This document shows, piece by piece, positions 24,549 to 37,300 of a DNA stretch of 64,000 nucleotides; positions within the stretch are counted from its first letter, which is position 1, and the number at the start of each line of letters is the position of its first letter. Source of the stretch: Takakia lepidozioides. Lineage: Eukaryota > Streptophyta > Takakiopsida > Takakiales > Takakiaceae. Location of the stretch: assembly GCA_030704615.1 (NCBI GenBank), contig CM060732.1:22136001-22200000 (forward strand), read 5' to 3'. Made by a program: the position numbers and the translations under genes. The notes beneath the pieces are model-generated. The model did not search any database. It was not told where the DNA came from and worked only from the letters and a program-made list of their open reading frames with translations.

Positions 24549-27500
24549 ATGCCTTCGACTTATTGGAGGAACTGTCAGAGGCCAGAAAGACCCCAGGATT
24601 GGGTCCTCCTCTCTCTAGCGATTCTCGCTGTGATTCCCTTCCTATTCGCAAATGCGGTCATTTTCATATATAGGAAGCGGAAGTATTTTCGGGCGGAAGG
24701 TGTGGATCTCATTCTTGGGAGTTCAACTGCGGGCCTTGTATGGATAGCTTCATCGTTCGTTGTAAACCAGCATTTCAAAAGAGAGAGACACAGCCTCCTC
24801 AGCATCTGTTCGCTATGGACATTTTGGCTTCAGATGTCACTCGGTTTCTGCTTATGGCTGTCCTGCCTGGCTGTGAGATTACATCGTTTGTATATTCTTG
24901 GCGCCACTGATGAACCTCCGAGTACTGTGCGGGGATGGATCTTCATCCCTCTCCTGTTGGTCCCCTCATTTGTCTTTTCCCTGGTTGCAACCGTTTACCG
25001 CGTCAGTCACTACGTGGAGTAAGTTCCCACCCCCAGACTCTCTCTCTCTCTCACTTCTCACTAACGCACATACCCGCATATATAAATGGGCAATTCTGGA
25101 TCCTCTTCCTGCTTGTGTGGGAGCTCCGTACTACTCAAAGGCAAGAGTTTCCCCCATTGTTTGACAATGTGACAATCACTCCTATTTGTAACTCCCACAC
25201 AGTTGTGGGGCTTGTCAGACAATTATCACTGATTAGTCTTGATAAAATCCTAATATGACTTCAGAAGATACCTCATGCACAATTCTTTCGTCAAAACGGT
25301 TTCGGTGACGACCTTCAATCTGTGGTCATCAGTGGGGGAATAGTGACCTGTTCACCACACAACAGTCTTGAAGGAAAAATTGATCAATCTGTGCTATCTG
25401 ATCAAAGGGTCAATCTGGAAACTTAGATACAGTTCTGTTGGAATAGTGGCTAAAACAGGCTCATAAGGAGACAATCAATAAGAGAATCAACATGAGGAAT
25501 AAACATGAAGCTTCTTGCATAGAATGATGAGCAGAAAGATCTTGACATGATAGACTTAACAGCTTATGCTCCTGCAGAAGCACTGAGGTGCATTCAACTA
25601 ACCAGCCCTCTAAGGCAGCGGTGGAATCGTTAGTGGTTCCAAGGGAAGACTCCTTTCAGGGGTCAACAGCTTCCGGGATACAGCCTCTCCCTACCAGGGC
25701 CTTTCTCTCTCTCCCTCATTCCGCCCAAACTGGGTGTGGGGTCTATGGCCGGCAAAGGTCTTATGAGTACAGTCTCTCTCTCTACTTCCCCCTCCCTTGC
25801 ATATCATAGCATATTTGCAGGGAATGGCCAATGAGCTCTCTCTCTCTACAGAACCTGAACATTGTAAATTTTAGTTCTTTCATTACCCAACCATTTTTGT
25901 GTCGACTTCTTGTCTTCTTGCTGTGCTTTCTGTATGTATATATGTGCAATTTTGCACATGCCAAGCCAGATTCCTGTGAGGGTAGGATCATCTGCGTTTT
26001 CCTGAGATGCTGTCTTGTATGTGCAGGAAAGACGATATCTTCAAGTGTGAAGTGCACAAGAAGAATTGGAAAGTTGCGTGTTACCTGCTCATACCACCCC
26101 TGTACTTCTCTGCTATCCTCATCCTAGGTCTCCGTTTGCGAGGGCAACGGGATCTGTTGCTGGGCAATGAGTACCGTCACACAAGCGAGTATGCATCTAT
26201 GGCATTTGTCATCTATCTGTTGACTGGAGCTATTTACTGGTCGGCAAGGGAGGACAATGTCTATGGACGCTGCTTTCTAACATTTTGTGTGTGTAGTCTC
26301 GTCTTTTTCCACTTTTGGGTCCGCATGGGGTGGCCTGTGTATCTATGCCTTTTTAAGCCCAAATCGCAAATGGATAGATATGAAGAGTGCTTACGGAGGA
26401 AGGGGGCAAATTGTTTGGATAAATTACAAAAAATTGCTTCATTACGTAGTCATGGCTCTCCTGGTCCAGCAACATCATATCACTTTTCCGTAGAAGATGG
26501 ATTTCAAGGCATCAGCGAGGCAATTTCAACTGCAGAAGCTGACATAGCACATTACAAGGTGAAGGTCTTTTTAATGTCTTGGTCTGTCTTTGAAGGTGTC
26601 TAGAATATGAAAGTGAGATTCAGCATGTATGTGGAGTGCATGCAAGGTGTTCATTTGCTGCAATATGTAAGAGAGATTCCAGTTGGTTTTCTTTCTCTTG
26701 GTGTTTATTAGCAGCATAGCGTCATGCAGGTATAATCACTTGCAGCTTGATGTTCTGGTAGATCACATACAGGACTTTCGGGTCCTCCCTGCAACCGGGA
26801 TTATCTGCCCACATCAGGCGATTCTTCTCCATGTAAATAACCCAAACAGGGCCAGGGCTTTAGGCTCAGCCTCGAGATCTTCAAAGTTAGCGAACAGAGG
26901 TGCAGAAACAATGTTCTTGATGTTCCTGAAGAGGTTCCCTCTCTGGTGAGAATACCCGGGACATGGTGTCAGAAAATAGATATTGTCTTCAGGCTGCCCG
27001 CACATCGGGCAATTACAGTCTCCTTTTTACTCTCTGCATCTGTTTTGTTCAAAGGTAGCCTGCTCCCTGACCCGAGGGTAGGTAGCCCCTTCAGATCATC
27101 CTTCAGGTCTTCGTTCATAGAGAGAGAAATAAAGAGAGAAATTTATCATGTCCACAAGAGGGCCGAATGGGCCAATAGAACAACAAAGAGAAAGAGAGAG
27201 TGAGAGAGGGAGGGAGATATTTGGCTGACATCCTCTGTTTTGTTATTTTGGGGGGAGCACAGACGCAGGTACAGCATTTGGAGCAGCAGAAAGAAAGCAT
27301 TACAGGCAGGATTAAACATCTGAAGGACCAGCTTCTCTGCCCCTCCCATTCCTCTCCAAACAGGCTTTCAAACACCGTAAGTTTTTCTCTTTTGAAAAAG
27401 CACTTACTTCCTTTATAGGGAGATGGTTCACAGTGGTTTTTTAGAGTTGTAACTAGCCTCTAACATCACTAAACAGCATTGGGCGACCATTAGAGCTGCA

Positions 27501-27891
27501 GTCAAGGATGCTACTCAGAGTTGTCTACTCTGTGAACACATGACTGGTCTAATAGTTGTCCAACATGAGGTCCATGAAGTCAACTATTGCACATTCCTCG
27601 ACTTGGCACCTCTGAGAGGAACATAGGAGCAACTTGGGTTGAATGACGAGTACCCCATTGGCAGCATTATGTTGAAAATAATGTGCAATGGCTCATGTGG
27701 TGCTCATCACATTTAGTTTCTCGAGTGGATTTGTCCAATCAAGTAACAGAAGGTTGATGCTCAAATACGGTATTGAATTTTGTTGAGGGCACATGCGCAT
27801 ACCTTCTTGTTCTGGTGTGCAGGGTGAAGAAATGGGTGTTGAAATGCACAGATCTACCAATCAGTTCATAGCAGAGATCAAGTGCTCATGA
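24549..27891 (+). CDS. Seven-helix receptor-like protein related to the 7TM part of plant RGS1
   Basis: Exons 24549-25018, 26027-26558, 27269-27376 and 27823-27891 join in phase with GT-AG introns to encode 392 residues. Seven hydrophobic segments are visible, beginning with AILAVIPFLFANAVIFIY; the third (CSLWTFWLQMSLGFCLWLSC) has the Cys, LW, W, LGF and SC spacing of helix 3 of plant RGS1. After the helices comes a cytosolic tail with an amphipathic, coiled-coil-like segment (VQHLEQQKESITGRIKHLKD) and a short end. No RGS box follows, unlike Arabidopsis RGS1. The expected role is a membrane receptor or G-protein regulator, inferred from topology only. The ATG at 24549 is chosen because the earlier frame has only non-ATG starts. 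Intron 1 holds a repeat fragment and intron 2 a LINE relic. Confidence 0.8.
25590..25775. repeat. Dispersed repeat fragment in intron 1 of the seven-helix gene
   Basis: The words CCGCCCAAACTGGGT and GTCTTATGAGTACA occur here in the same order and similar spacing as at 7975-8055, inside intron 2 of the 298-residue protein gene (CCGCCCAAACCGGGT, then GTCTTATGAGTACA). Two diverged copies of one short interspersed repeat are likely; class unknown. Confidence 0.45.
26814..27015 (-). pseudogene. LINE ORF2 3' fragment (zf-RVT-like domain) in an intron
   Basis: On the minus strand the translation reads CPMCGQPEDNIYFLTPCPGY, followed by FRNIKNI. The spacing Cys-X2-Cys, then a Glu-Asp, an aromatic-Leu and a Cys, is that of the zinc-ribbon region at the end of plant non-LTR reverse transcriptases. 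Only about 65 codons are open and no reverse transcriptase core is present, so this is a truncated insertion. It lies in intron 2 of the seven-helix gene, opposite to that gene. Confidence 0.55.
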
Positions 27892-28483
27892 GACCAGTCT
27901 GCGGTTGTAAAGCCTGAACAGATTACTTTGGGCCGCAACACAAGAAAGGTTGCCACCCACATTTTAGTTAAGTAGAGACATCAGTTGAATAGTTAGAAAT
28001 GCCAGTGAAAATCTTCCACAAGGATACGTGCAAGCCCATCATGAAGCCAGGGCCTTGTAATTTAGGAGGTGCGTCATGAACATTCATCATATTTGCTTAT
28101 AATTCATGACGAGCACTTTTTTGCAGTAACCAAGTGTACCTTGTGGGTCACAATCCCAAGAGGGTTGCGTTTTCTTTCTTATGGTACTGTCATTCATTCA
28201 TTATGGCTATCCCTTAATGCAACCTTCCTTAGTACAACATAATCAGTAGCATCACTGATCTTATTTGGTTGTCAAAACCATTGTCATATTGGAAAATTTG
28301 TCTTTTGACTTTTACATCATGCCCAGCTTGCAAAAACACTTGAGAGGGTGTCTCTCTTCAGGTTCAGGTTTTTTCCTTTTCTGGCCCAACATGCTCATCT
28401 TTTTTAGCTTCAATTCTCTCCAGATCTGTGTTCTAGGCAATGTTCAAAGAGGAAGGATAACCTGCCTAGTGATGAAGGCTCTC
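27892..28483. other. Intergenic spacer
   Basis: Downstream of the seven-helix gene stop. No gene or repeat recognised before the minisatellite. Confidence 0.5.
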
Positions 28484-28829
28484 GTTTTCTCCCAATCTTG
28501 CTTTCTTTCGTGCTTAAGATCCTTTTCTCCCAATCTTGGTTTCTTTCATGCTTCAGGTCCTGTTCTCCCAATCTTGGTTGCTTTCATGCTTAAGATCCTT
28601 TTCTCCCAATCTTGGTTTCTTTCATGCTTCAGATCCTTTTCTCCCAATCTTGGTTTCTTTCATGCTTCAGATCCTTTTCTCCCAATCTTGGTTTCTTTCA
28701 TGCTTCAGATCCTTTTCTCCAATCTTGGTTTCTTTCATGCTTAAGATCCTTTTCTCCCAGTCTTGGTTTCTTTCATGCTTCAGATCCTTTTCTCCCAATC
28801 TTGGTTTCTTTTATGCTTCAGATCCTTTG
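28484..28829. repeat. 38-bp minisatellite, nine copies
   Basis: Nine head-to-tail copies of a unit that begins TTTTCTCCCAATCTTGGTTT and continues CTTTCATGCTTCAGATCC. Copies differ by a few substitutions and one lacks a C (37 bases). Because 38 is not a multiple of three, successive copies shift frame; all three plus-strand frames remain open across the array. Confidence 0.95.
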
Positions 28830-31137
28830 AGCCCCTGTGAACTGAAAGTGTATGAAAGAGAGGCTGCAGCACCCACCTCATTCCACATTGAGAAGAAGTG
28901 GCTGTCCAAATTGAAATCAAGCCCTGCTTGCTACCATGCTTCAAAGGACAATTGAGAGCAACATGCAACAGGATGTTCCATGACAAACCCAAGCATTGCA
29001 GAGACGCAGAGCACTTGCCCAGCAACTAAAGGGTATATCATGACAAATCTTGCGCCCTTTATTAAACCACAGAGCACTGCACAACTCTTGGTTTTGTTAA
29101 ATAAGGGCGCCCACACAGAGCCTCCGATTTTGTATACCAGATCAGCAAGAAACTCTAATTCGAAACACTTGTTATCATCACAGCGTTAGGGCCATCTGGG
29201 AAGCCAAGAGTGGCACACTCACCCCAAGAGCTCGAGTCTTTCAGTGTCCACACTTTGCAAGGGCATGACTGTGAGGAAATGGTAGAAGACACCCTTCGAG
29301 ACCCGAGCAAAAACACTCACAAAATGCCTGACGCAACCAACACCCTCAGCAGGCATCACCTTCCAAGAAAGGTGAATCCAGATCCCACATTGAGAGAGGT
29401 ATGGTTGAGAACAGACACTGACTTGAAGCGTCATACTTGTCATCCTTGGGTTTCTCACTGCGGACCCTTTAGCCCGGAAGGAAGTCATTCGAGAGAGACA
29501 ACACACCAATGTGCAACAAGTGATACGAGAGCTTCTTTGATAAATGTAGATTGAAATATGCTCAGCCTGGGAAGAGGGGGTGAAGGCGGATGCTATGCTA
29601 CGACTCACGGCAGGTTGACAGACATGCATCCGGAGTGAAGAGGACTGAATCAAAGAACAGACAACAACGATTCATATCCTTTCTCTTATTATATCCTTCC
29701 TTCTCATAAGAGAGAAGCCTCAGCTGAACAAAGAGTGGCATACCCTCAGCGGGTGACTCCATCAAAGTGAGTCTTCTGCTGAGAAGTAGGAACAAATGTG
29801 GTCACAATACATGCAAACCCATAGATGCCGCCAGAGGAATTTCAGAGTAACAAACACTACATGACTGGTTGATAGGTCTCCAACAGAGCTTCAGCGACCA
29901 TGATCTGTGCGAACTTCTCTACTACCGATACACACAGCCTCACATGCCCGGACAGTACTGACACGAAGAGTCAAACACATGGCAAAATGTAACCCAAGCT
30001 GCACCAAACGAGAGTCACCCAGAGATACTAAAATGCTGGATAGCAGAAGCAACACCAACTTCACCCACCTCGAGACTTCAATGCAGATGACGGAAGCCAT
30101 GGACAGCGTGAAAGACTGTAAAGTAGATGCGGGGGAAGGGCCAACCTCTAGAAAAGCCCTCGGAGTTACACGCACTACTTACGTCATCGGAGTGTCATGC
30201 AAGCGCAGAATCCGGGTAGGGAATGCATACATTGAAAGATTTCAAAGACATGCAATGTCCCGGGGTTTTGTTAGTGGATTGAACTGTAGGGACCTTTCTA
30301 GAAGTTGGTGGGGGAGTAAGACAGCAGTGGCGGCGCAAAGCAAACCCTAGAATATAGTAAGACTCGTCACGCTGCACGGTTGGCTTTTTCTTACATGCAA
30401 GAGGTTCCAGGTGAGCAGCTCGCAAATGGCAAACACGGAAATGCAGCAAAGGTGTTTCCTGATGTTGAATGCCTTGAATATCGGCGGGGGCCCATGTGCT
30501 GGTGTGGGATGATGGCAACGCAGAGAAACATTGAGGTGGGTGAGGTGGGGCTAAAATGCAATGAGGAAATGAGCACTGGGGATTGCGTGTGGAGAAGGAA
30601 GTCGCTCACCACGAATGGTGAGAAGCTGGTCTGAACCGACAATAAAGACCTTTGGTGGTTGGATTACTGGAGGAACGGGGGAGAGGGAGACCCCAGCTGA
30701 AAACATCGAGTTTCCTTGGCATTATCGATCACCACCGGTTGGAAGGTCAGAGATGAAAGTTGGAGTAGCGGGTGAACACAGCCGACGTGGAGAAACCCAA
30801 GTTGAACTTTGAGTGCATGACACAAGATTAGTCTTGTTTCCTCATCCAGATATTCCATACTTTCGTCATTCCTCTCTCACCTAACTGTGTTAATACCGAA
30901 GTAAAGTCACGCAGGGGGGAGAGCCCCTTGGAAAGAGTTTAGAAGTAAATGCTACATTGATGTGTTACAGGCTTGTTCAGACCTCAGACACAATTGAATC
31001 TTTGAGGGATACAATATTGTACTGTTGTGTACAGATACAACATACAGTGTATATTTCCAGCCGGGCAGTCCTTTTGAGTGCTGCATTCTCACATCTGTAT
31101 AGAGATTTGGACCGCTTGCTTTAGAGCGTTGAAAATT
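28830..31137. other. Unassigned interval with open frames on both strands
   Basis: Frames longer than 90 codons occur on both strands at 29210-29653 and 29891-30350, but I recognise no domain or splice pattern and cannot choose a strand. An imperfect hairpin at about 29047-29112 has arms GCGCCCTTTATTAAA and GGGCGCCCTTATTTAAC. No gene is claimed. Confidence 0.35.
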
Positions 31138-33196
31138 TCAGCGCTCTCCTCTTTGCTCAGGAGTGAGACCTCCTGTACCACAATTTGCACAACCCACGAG
31201 CCCAAAACCTTGACAATCATAGCATCTGCCAAAGAATTTCCCAGACAAACAACCTTAGAGCACGTTTATCAGCATCAAAAGCTCAATGAAATATGAATAG
31301 ACTGGCAACCCACCCCTGCGTCGTTTCTATTAGGCTCTCTCCGTTCCTCACCTCGCTCCCATTTTCCTATCTAATCCCTTTACAACTGAAGCTACAGTGA
31401 GAAAAGTCTAATGATTGTTGTCAGTAGGAACTTTTATTTCATTTCTCACAGCTTGTTGCTCTGGCTATCGGTCACTATGCCGAGATGACAATTAAAGTAT
31501 CAGGCCCCTCTAAAGGAATCCCACTTCATAATAATGCAAGAGAGCAGTTTGCACAAAAACCTTGATAAAGGACTCGTCCCCCTGAAGTTTATAGTTGCCC
31601 TTAAAATTTGGAAGATCCTTAAGTAGTGACGATTGGATACCACAAGCTACAAACTGAAAGGATTCCAGGTTATTGAAAACAGGAATTGGCCACATTTCAT
31701 GGTGCAACCTCAGCATTTGACATTTTCTGGTTTAGGCACCACATGCCTGTGACTAGTGCTGTCTTCGTTAAACCCTTTCATAAGTCACAAACTACGTGGC
31801 TTAACGGTGATCTCCCACACTGATGACACAGCAATGTCTCTTTCCAAGAGTCCAAATGCTGAACCAAATACAGCAGGAAATTGAAAGCAAAAAGAACAAA
31901 ACAACTTTGCTTCAAGTGTTCTGGCTTTTGGTTTTCTAGGTTACTCCTATCTGAGGCACAAAGGCCCACAGAGACTTACTTCCAACGTTCGAATATATTT
32001 CCATTCTTCTTATTCTTCCCTGTGCCCTGTGGATCAGAATCCCAAACCCACTGTCATGTCGAAGATTTCCTATCCTTAGAAGGTTTGACTTGAAGAAGTT
32101 CAACATAGCCTGTCAAAAACCTTCAGTGCTGTCAGATTTATAGCAACTAGAACACATATGAGCATCATTGAATTTGAATCTCTCTCCTTTATCTCATTTC
32201 ATGTGTAGACTAGTCTGAGGATAGGGGAAGGGGGACACGCAGAGAAAGAAAGGAACTTTATCATCATCACACAGAGAGATCCAGTGTTGCAGCATATTGC
32301 AAATCTTTGAAAGGAAAAGGTGGCACACACCCAACTCTCTCCCTCACATGTGAACCTACCTGGCAGCCCTTACATTCAATGGCGCCCTTTCCCTTGCACT
32401 TGAAGCAGCCTTTTCCACTCTGTCATCAAACCACAGACAACATCAATGCTCTGGGGTCTTACTACAGAATGTGACCCATGCCATTTCTCTCTCTTCTTCT
32501 CCGGATAAGCCCCCTTCCAAGATCCAAAAGAAAACTCTGAAAAGAATATGTGATTAGCACATATCACTGCTAATTCCATCCCGCCCTGGAAAAATCTCAA
32601 AGGAGAGATGCTTCCAGATGATCATTTCAAGTTTGGCATCCGTGCAAGTAAATGTCAAGCTAGATAAATTCCAGATTCCAAAGCGCATGTTTGTCTGCTC
32701 AAGCGCAAAGCAGAGAGCCATTCCTGATCTCTGCATCTCATAAAAGTGTCTTTGCACCAGAGATTCCCAATTCCATGGTACAACCTTCACAATTGACAAA
32801 TGCTGTTACTGTTCATATGACGAGACAAAGCTATAAATTCATGCTGCCGATGGAAATTCAAACATTCAATATGCACTCAGGACTGTGAGATTTACATCTG
32901 TATAAGGTGCTTGTGAAATATGGAGACAAATCACAATGAGAAAGAATCAATCTTCTGGTAGGGACTAGAAATAGCGCTGGAGCCAGCAAACGAGAATAAG
33001 AACGAAGGCGAAGGCAGAATCATCTTACCGCTGTTGGTTTGTTTCCTCCAAAGAGCGCCGTCACAGTGACAAAAGGTCGACGCGCTCCATTAAGCACCAA
33101 CGGGCTACCTCTGTTCGGCGTTCTCAAGCGGCCATAGCCATCCGCGCCAGACGATGTATAACAGGGAAGTGGCCTGGTAATGCAGACTGTCTGCAT
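31138..33196 (-). CDS. Plastid DnaJ-type cysteine-rich zinc-finger protein
   Basis: Exons 33196-33029, 32419-32360, 32026-31980 and 31225-31138 join in phase to encode 120 residues. The first 56 residues are a Ser/Thr/Arg-rich transit-peptide-like region. The rest carries four Cys-X2-Cys pairs: CFKCKGKGAIECKGC in exon 2, then CYDCQGFG and CANCGTGG in the last exon. A conserved linker (GTGKNKKNGNIFERWK) joins them, and the protein ends LTPEQRGER. This is the DnaJ cysteine-rich (J-domain-less) family of small chloroplast proteins, closest in memory to Arabidopsis At3g17668. Members act as thiol/zinc chaperones in thylakoid complex assembly; the client here is unknown. Its first and third exons are duplicated 4-5 kb upstream at the CCB1 locus. 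Confidence 0.88.
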
Positions 33197-34353
33197 CGTC
33201 CCCAGTCTCCGGAAATCCCCTTTCTCTACACTATCTCACCCAAATTATCAATCTCTCTTTCTCTTTCTCTATCTCCAGCGCGACAACCAGCTCTATCTTT
33301 CAAGTTGCCTCTTTCGTACAGACAAACAAATCACAATCTCTCTCTCCCTCTTGAAACAGCTCCAACTTTCTGTCTCTTCAAGTTCTTACCACAAACACTG
33401 TCAAGTCTTACAAGCCTAGTTCAAATTCTGTCTTCTCTCCCTGGCTAACCCACCAACCCACCTTCTCAAGCTCCCCGTCTCAGAAACACACAGTCAAGGT
33501 CTCACACTCCTGCCAGCTCTGGCCTATCTTCCGCCGTTCCAGAATTCCATTGAAATTTGGACTTAAGGTGGCCATTTTGGTCCACATCATAGGTATGGAT
33601 TTGACGTGGCAATCCTCTCTAAAATCTTGTTAGCTAAAACTTCTCTTTTCTTCTAATGTCGCATTCACAGCGAACTATGGTAGGGCAACTTCACATCAGC
33701 GATACTGGATTGTGTGGTCCACCCACTTGGGTACCCTTCAAGTTGGCGCAGAGCAAAATGCGGATATTAGAAAGTGCCCACACAGGATTCCATTCTCTTA
33801 AATTGTCCTTCGTTGATGTCATGAAGCTTCAATCTACAATCTCGTGAACATATCTGGTCTCAAGACCTCGACTCTGGACGAACAGCATAATGCAGACGAT
33901 AGCCTCAGCAGAAATCTACAGAGGTTCGCCCACACACTGTTCGGATCATAGTAAACGAAGAGTGGATATGGTTACAACGTTTATGCATGTGGTTTGAATC
34001 AAGATGTAATGCTTCAGTGTGATGGATTGCACGCATGATTTAGTTTAGATCAAGATCACATTACAATCATGTTGAATGTTTCTAGAGTGTCTAGTCTTAA
34101 CAACTGTGACCAGTTGACTGCTATTGCTACCTACCAAAACTTCATTTCCTTCAGGTTTAGTAGCAGGAATCTGATCTTCTACTTCTGTTCAGTGTTTACA
34201 CAATGCAAAGTGAGGATATGCAGTCATCGCTGTAATGTGAAATAGATCATTGCAACACCCATCTTTGCTCCTAATCGAACATAAGAAACATGTATTTACT
34301 TTTACTGGTGTGGTTAGTGGTGGTGTGAAGCAATGATGCTAAGAAACGGGAGA
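33197..34353. other. Promoter of the DnaJ-type gene and spacer to CCB1
   Basis: A CT-rich leader-like stretch (33240-33370) precedes the DnaJ-type start. The remainder up to the CCB1 stop codon shows no gene. The CT-rich segment is similar to sequence upstream of CCB1 exon 1 at 37570-37620. Confidence 0.5.
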
Positions 34354-37300
34354 TCATTGCTCAAAGAGACCTTTCACATAGACCATGCCTTTCTCCATAA
34401 GCCCAAGTTCTCTACGCAATCGGTCAATTTGTTCATCGTCACCTTGCACAATAACATCAGTAGAGGCTTCATCATCTGCCACAACAAGCTTCACCTGGAT
34501 CTGCTCCTTTCGTGATGCCCTTGTCCAATAGTACACGCCTCTGTAGTCCAACATGCTACTTTCAGTTACAACCCACCTGGGCACTTCTACCTAAATGGCT
34601 TTCTTTCAATGCATTACAGGCCCTGGCCCATGTGAGAGGGAGAAAAGACAGTAACTAATGTTAAATGTCCATATGACCCCCAAAGAGCTTCTGGGACAAG
34701 AATATGTAACAACCACTCCTGTCTGTCTTGCAAAAAATGTGACACACAGACACTGCCAGTTACCTGTTGTGTTAAAAGGGAAGGGAAAGAAGACGAAGAA
34801 ACACATTACATATGTAGGCCCAGACAGCCTATGGGACAAGTAGAGAAGGAGAGAGAGGTCACGTACGCGAGGGGGCTGAGGACTGTCAGCAAGTACCACT
34901 TGTCACCAATGTCTGGCACAGCAATGGAGAGCACAAGACCCGCACTGCCTAGGCTCACCAATGTGCAGAAGGTCAAAAAGGCTGCCTGCCCTCGGCTTGG
35001 TGTCATAGCTCCCTCAAACCTGCACTCAAAAAGGACCACCTTGAAAGTTTGTTCAAACCTTTCGTGCCTTCCTTGCCCTACATTGTTTGCAACTGACTAT
35101 TAAGGCCGTTGCAGTGTAGACCAGCAAGTCTTGCATGGTTAGACCTTCCTATCTACTGCAAATCAAAGAGTATTCCATAACCTAGATCAGCAAACAATCA
35201 AACAACACGTCTCCATATAATTGAGTCACAAGTGTGAGATAATTCTAAACCACCTCCATCACACACACAGTCCACTCATCACACACACACATCACGTGAA
35301 GCTTGATATGTGTATGTCAGTATACTTTTGTCACTTCAAAGCACCCTCCTCCCTATGAAGTATACGTACGTAACAGTATCACCTCTGCTCGCCACTATGA
35401 AATTGCTGCGCGTGAAGAATGAAGTAATCTCTCCAGCTATTCGCTTTGCAGGTTTTCCTTGTTCACTTGTTGTGCCTGGCATGATGAATGTCTTCTTCAC
35501 AATCTGCAAACAAAAGTTTACACATCAGTTACCAAAACAGGTTACCACTCATCTATTGATGATACATTTATACATTCGTCCTGGAATACTAATGTTTTCT
35601 TTCTCCACTGACCACTAAATATCACATTCCTGTTTGAGACCAGCTGCAGTAGACCTCAAACTGCCAAATGGGATGTCCTTGGCTGTGTAAACGCGATGTG
35701 AAATTCATATATTTCACCAATGTGGGGATATGTCCCATATGGTCAAGGCGTGCAATCCTTCAACATCTATACTTTTCAATTTCCATTCTCTAAATCAACT
35801 ACATTTCCTTTTTTGGAGAATATTTAACTGCAAGTATCAGTACACTAGTAGCAATTATCTGACAACAGGGAGAAGAGGTACCTTAGACTTGGTAGAACGC
35901 TTGACAAGGGACCATACACCAGGCAAGGAAATCAAAAAGAGGCCCAGGGAAGTGTAGTAACTGGCTTGTGAATATCCGGCACTCTCCGCAATAGCTGGAT
36001 AAATCAGAGGAGCAACACTGTACAGCACTAAAGGCACCCCACCTGACCCTTTCTCTTCTTCTGCCTGAAAATGCATATTTTTAGACATCAGATTGGATTT
36101 TACACATGCCATTCACCAACCTGCAGCTGACACTCTACTGCCATTGGAATGTGAGAAATATTCACAAACCCTCCTGGCGACCTCCTGTACAAAAAAGTGG
36201 TTGCTTTCATCTAGAGCACTTCAACATAAGCTTTCAGTCCCATAACTCAGACCTTGACGCAAATCCCCATGACAAACAATCTTAAAAGACAGCTAGGCAT
36301 TTCTGTCCCTCATTTCTCTTGCCAACTTTTGCTATGTGCAAATTTCTCTACAACAAAGTATGTAAAGTGCAAAGTCGAATCAGTATTATCGCGAAACACA
36401 GGAGAACTCTTTCAATCTATTTGCAAGAGATTGTTCCTCTGGATGTTGGGTTGCGCGCCAAAAGAATCACTGCCCTTTGATACGATTTGATAGTTTTGAT
36501 ACCCCTACGATGCCTGGGAATAGGCAAGAATTCTGCTCATACTGGAAGACCTTTACGAAGATCCGTGACCCTTCCTGGTTAAGTTCCCCTGTTTTGCTTG
36601 TCTCTAAACATGGCTTGCCCTGAGGGTTACATAAAGATCCATTTTCCCGAGTTTTGTCAGGAACAGGAATCAGCTGACTTTGACATTGTGACTTTTATCT
36701 TTGATATTGCATACTGTAGGGTCTGAAACCAGTTACTAGTACTACATTCATTCTCAGTATACCCTTGTGAATGTACATGCTTGAATCTGGAACTCCTATG
36801 GAAGTCTATACATTCAGATAGTTGTATATAGTAATCCCTCGTTGTGCTCACAGAGCCATTTTCTCTTGCAAAGAAGGAGGGAGCTACTGCAACAGTCGAG
36901 ATTTAACTAAGGACAGCAGATTAGTGTTTCCAAGCAAGGCCCAAAGAGACTTACTTCCAGCTTTCAAATACACTACCATTCTTCTTATTCTTCCCTGTTG
37001 CCTGTGGATTAGCATCCCAACCACACTGTCCTGTCAGAGATTGGGCATATAAGGTTTGAGTTGGGAAGTGATTTTGGCTAATCTTCAATTTTTTCGGATT
37101 TATCGCTACAACACTACCAGCAAGCATTGTGGAATGTGAATATCTTCCAGCTCTTCCCTCATTTCCTTTGCACAGTTTAACTGAGCACACGGGGGGGGGG
37201 AGGAGCGCGCAGAGAGAGTTGCAGAATATTCATATCTTGCCTGGCTACATGCTTCACAATGCACAAATTCAGTTCCCAATCCTTCAAAACTCCAGCTACA

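Noticed and set aside
24549-27891. Presence of an RGS domain in the seven-helix gene
   Set aside because: The four in-phase exons end at a TGA at 27891 and none matches the RGS fold motifs.
28265-28955. Overlapping open frames across the minisatellite as protein-coding genes
   Set aside because: Their openness is explained by the stop-free 38-bp repeat.
29210-30350. Possible retroelement polyprotein
   Set aside because: No reverse transcriptase, integrase or protease motif seen in any frame, and both strands are about equally open.
36130-36195. An extra CCB1 exon of 64 bases with AG and GT borders
   Set aside because: Its length would break the phase between exon 1 and exon 2, and CCB1 length is already right without it.
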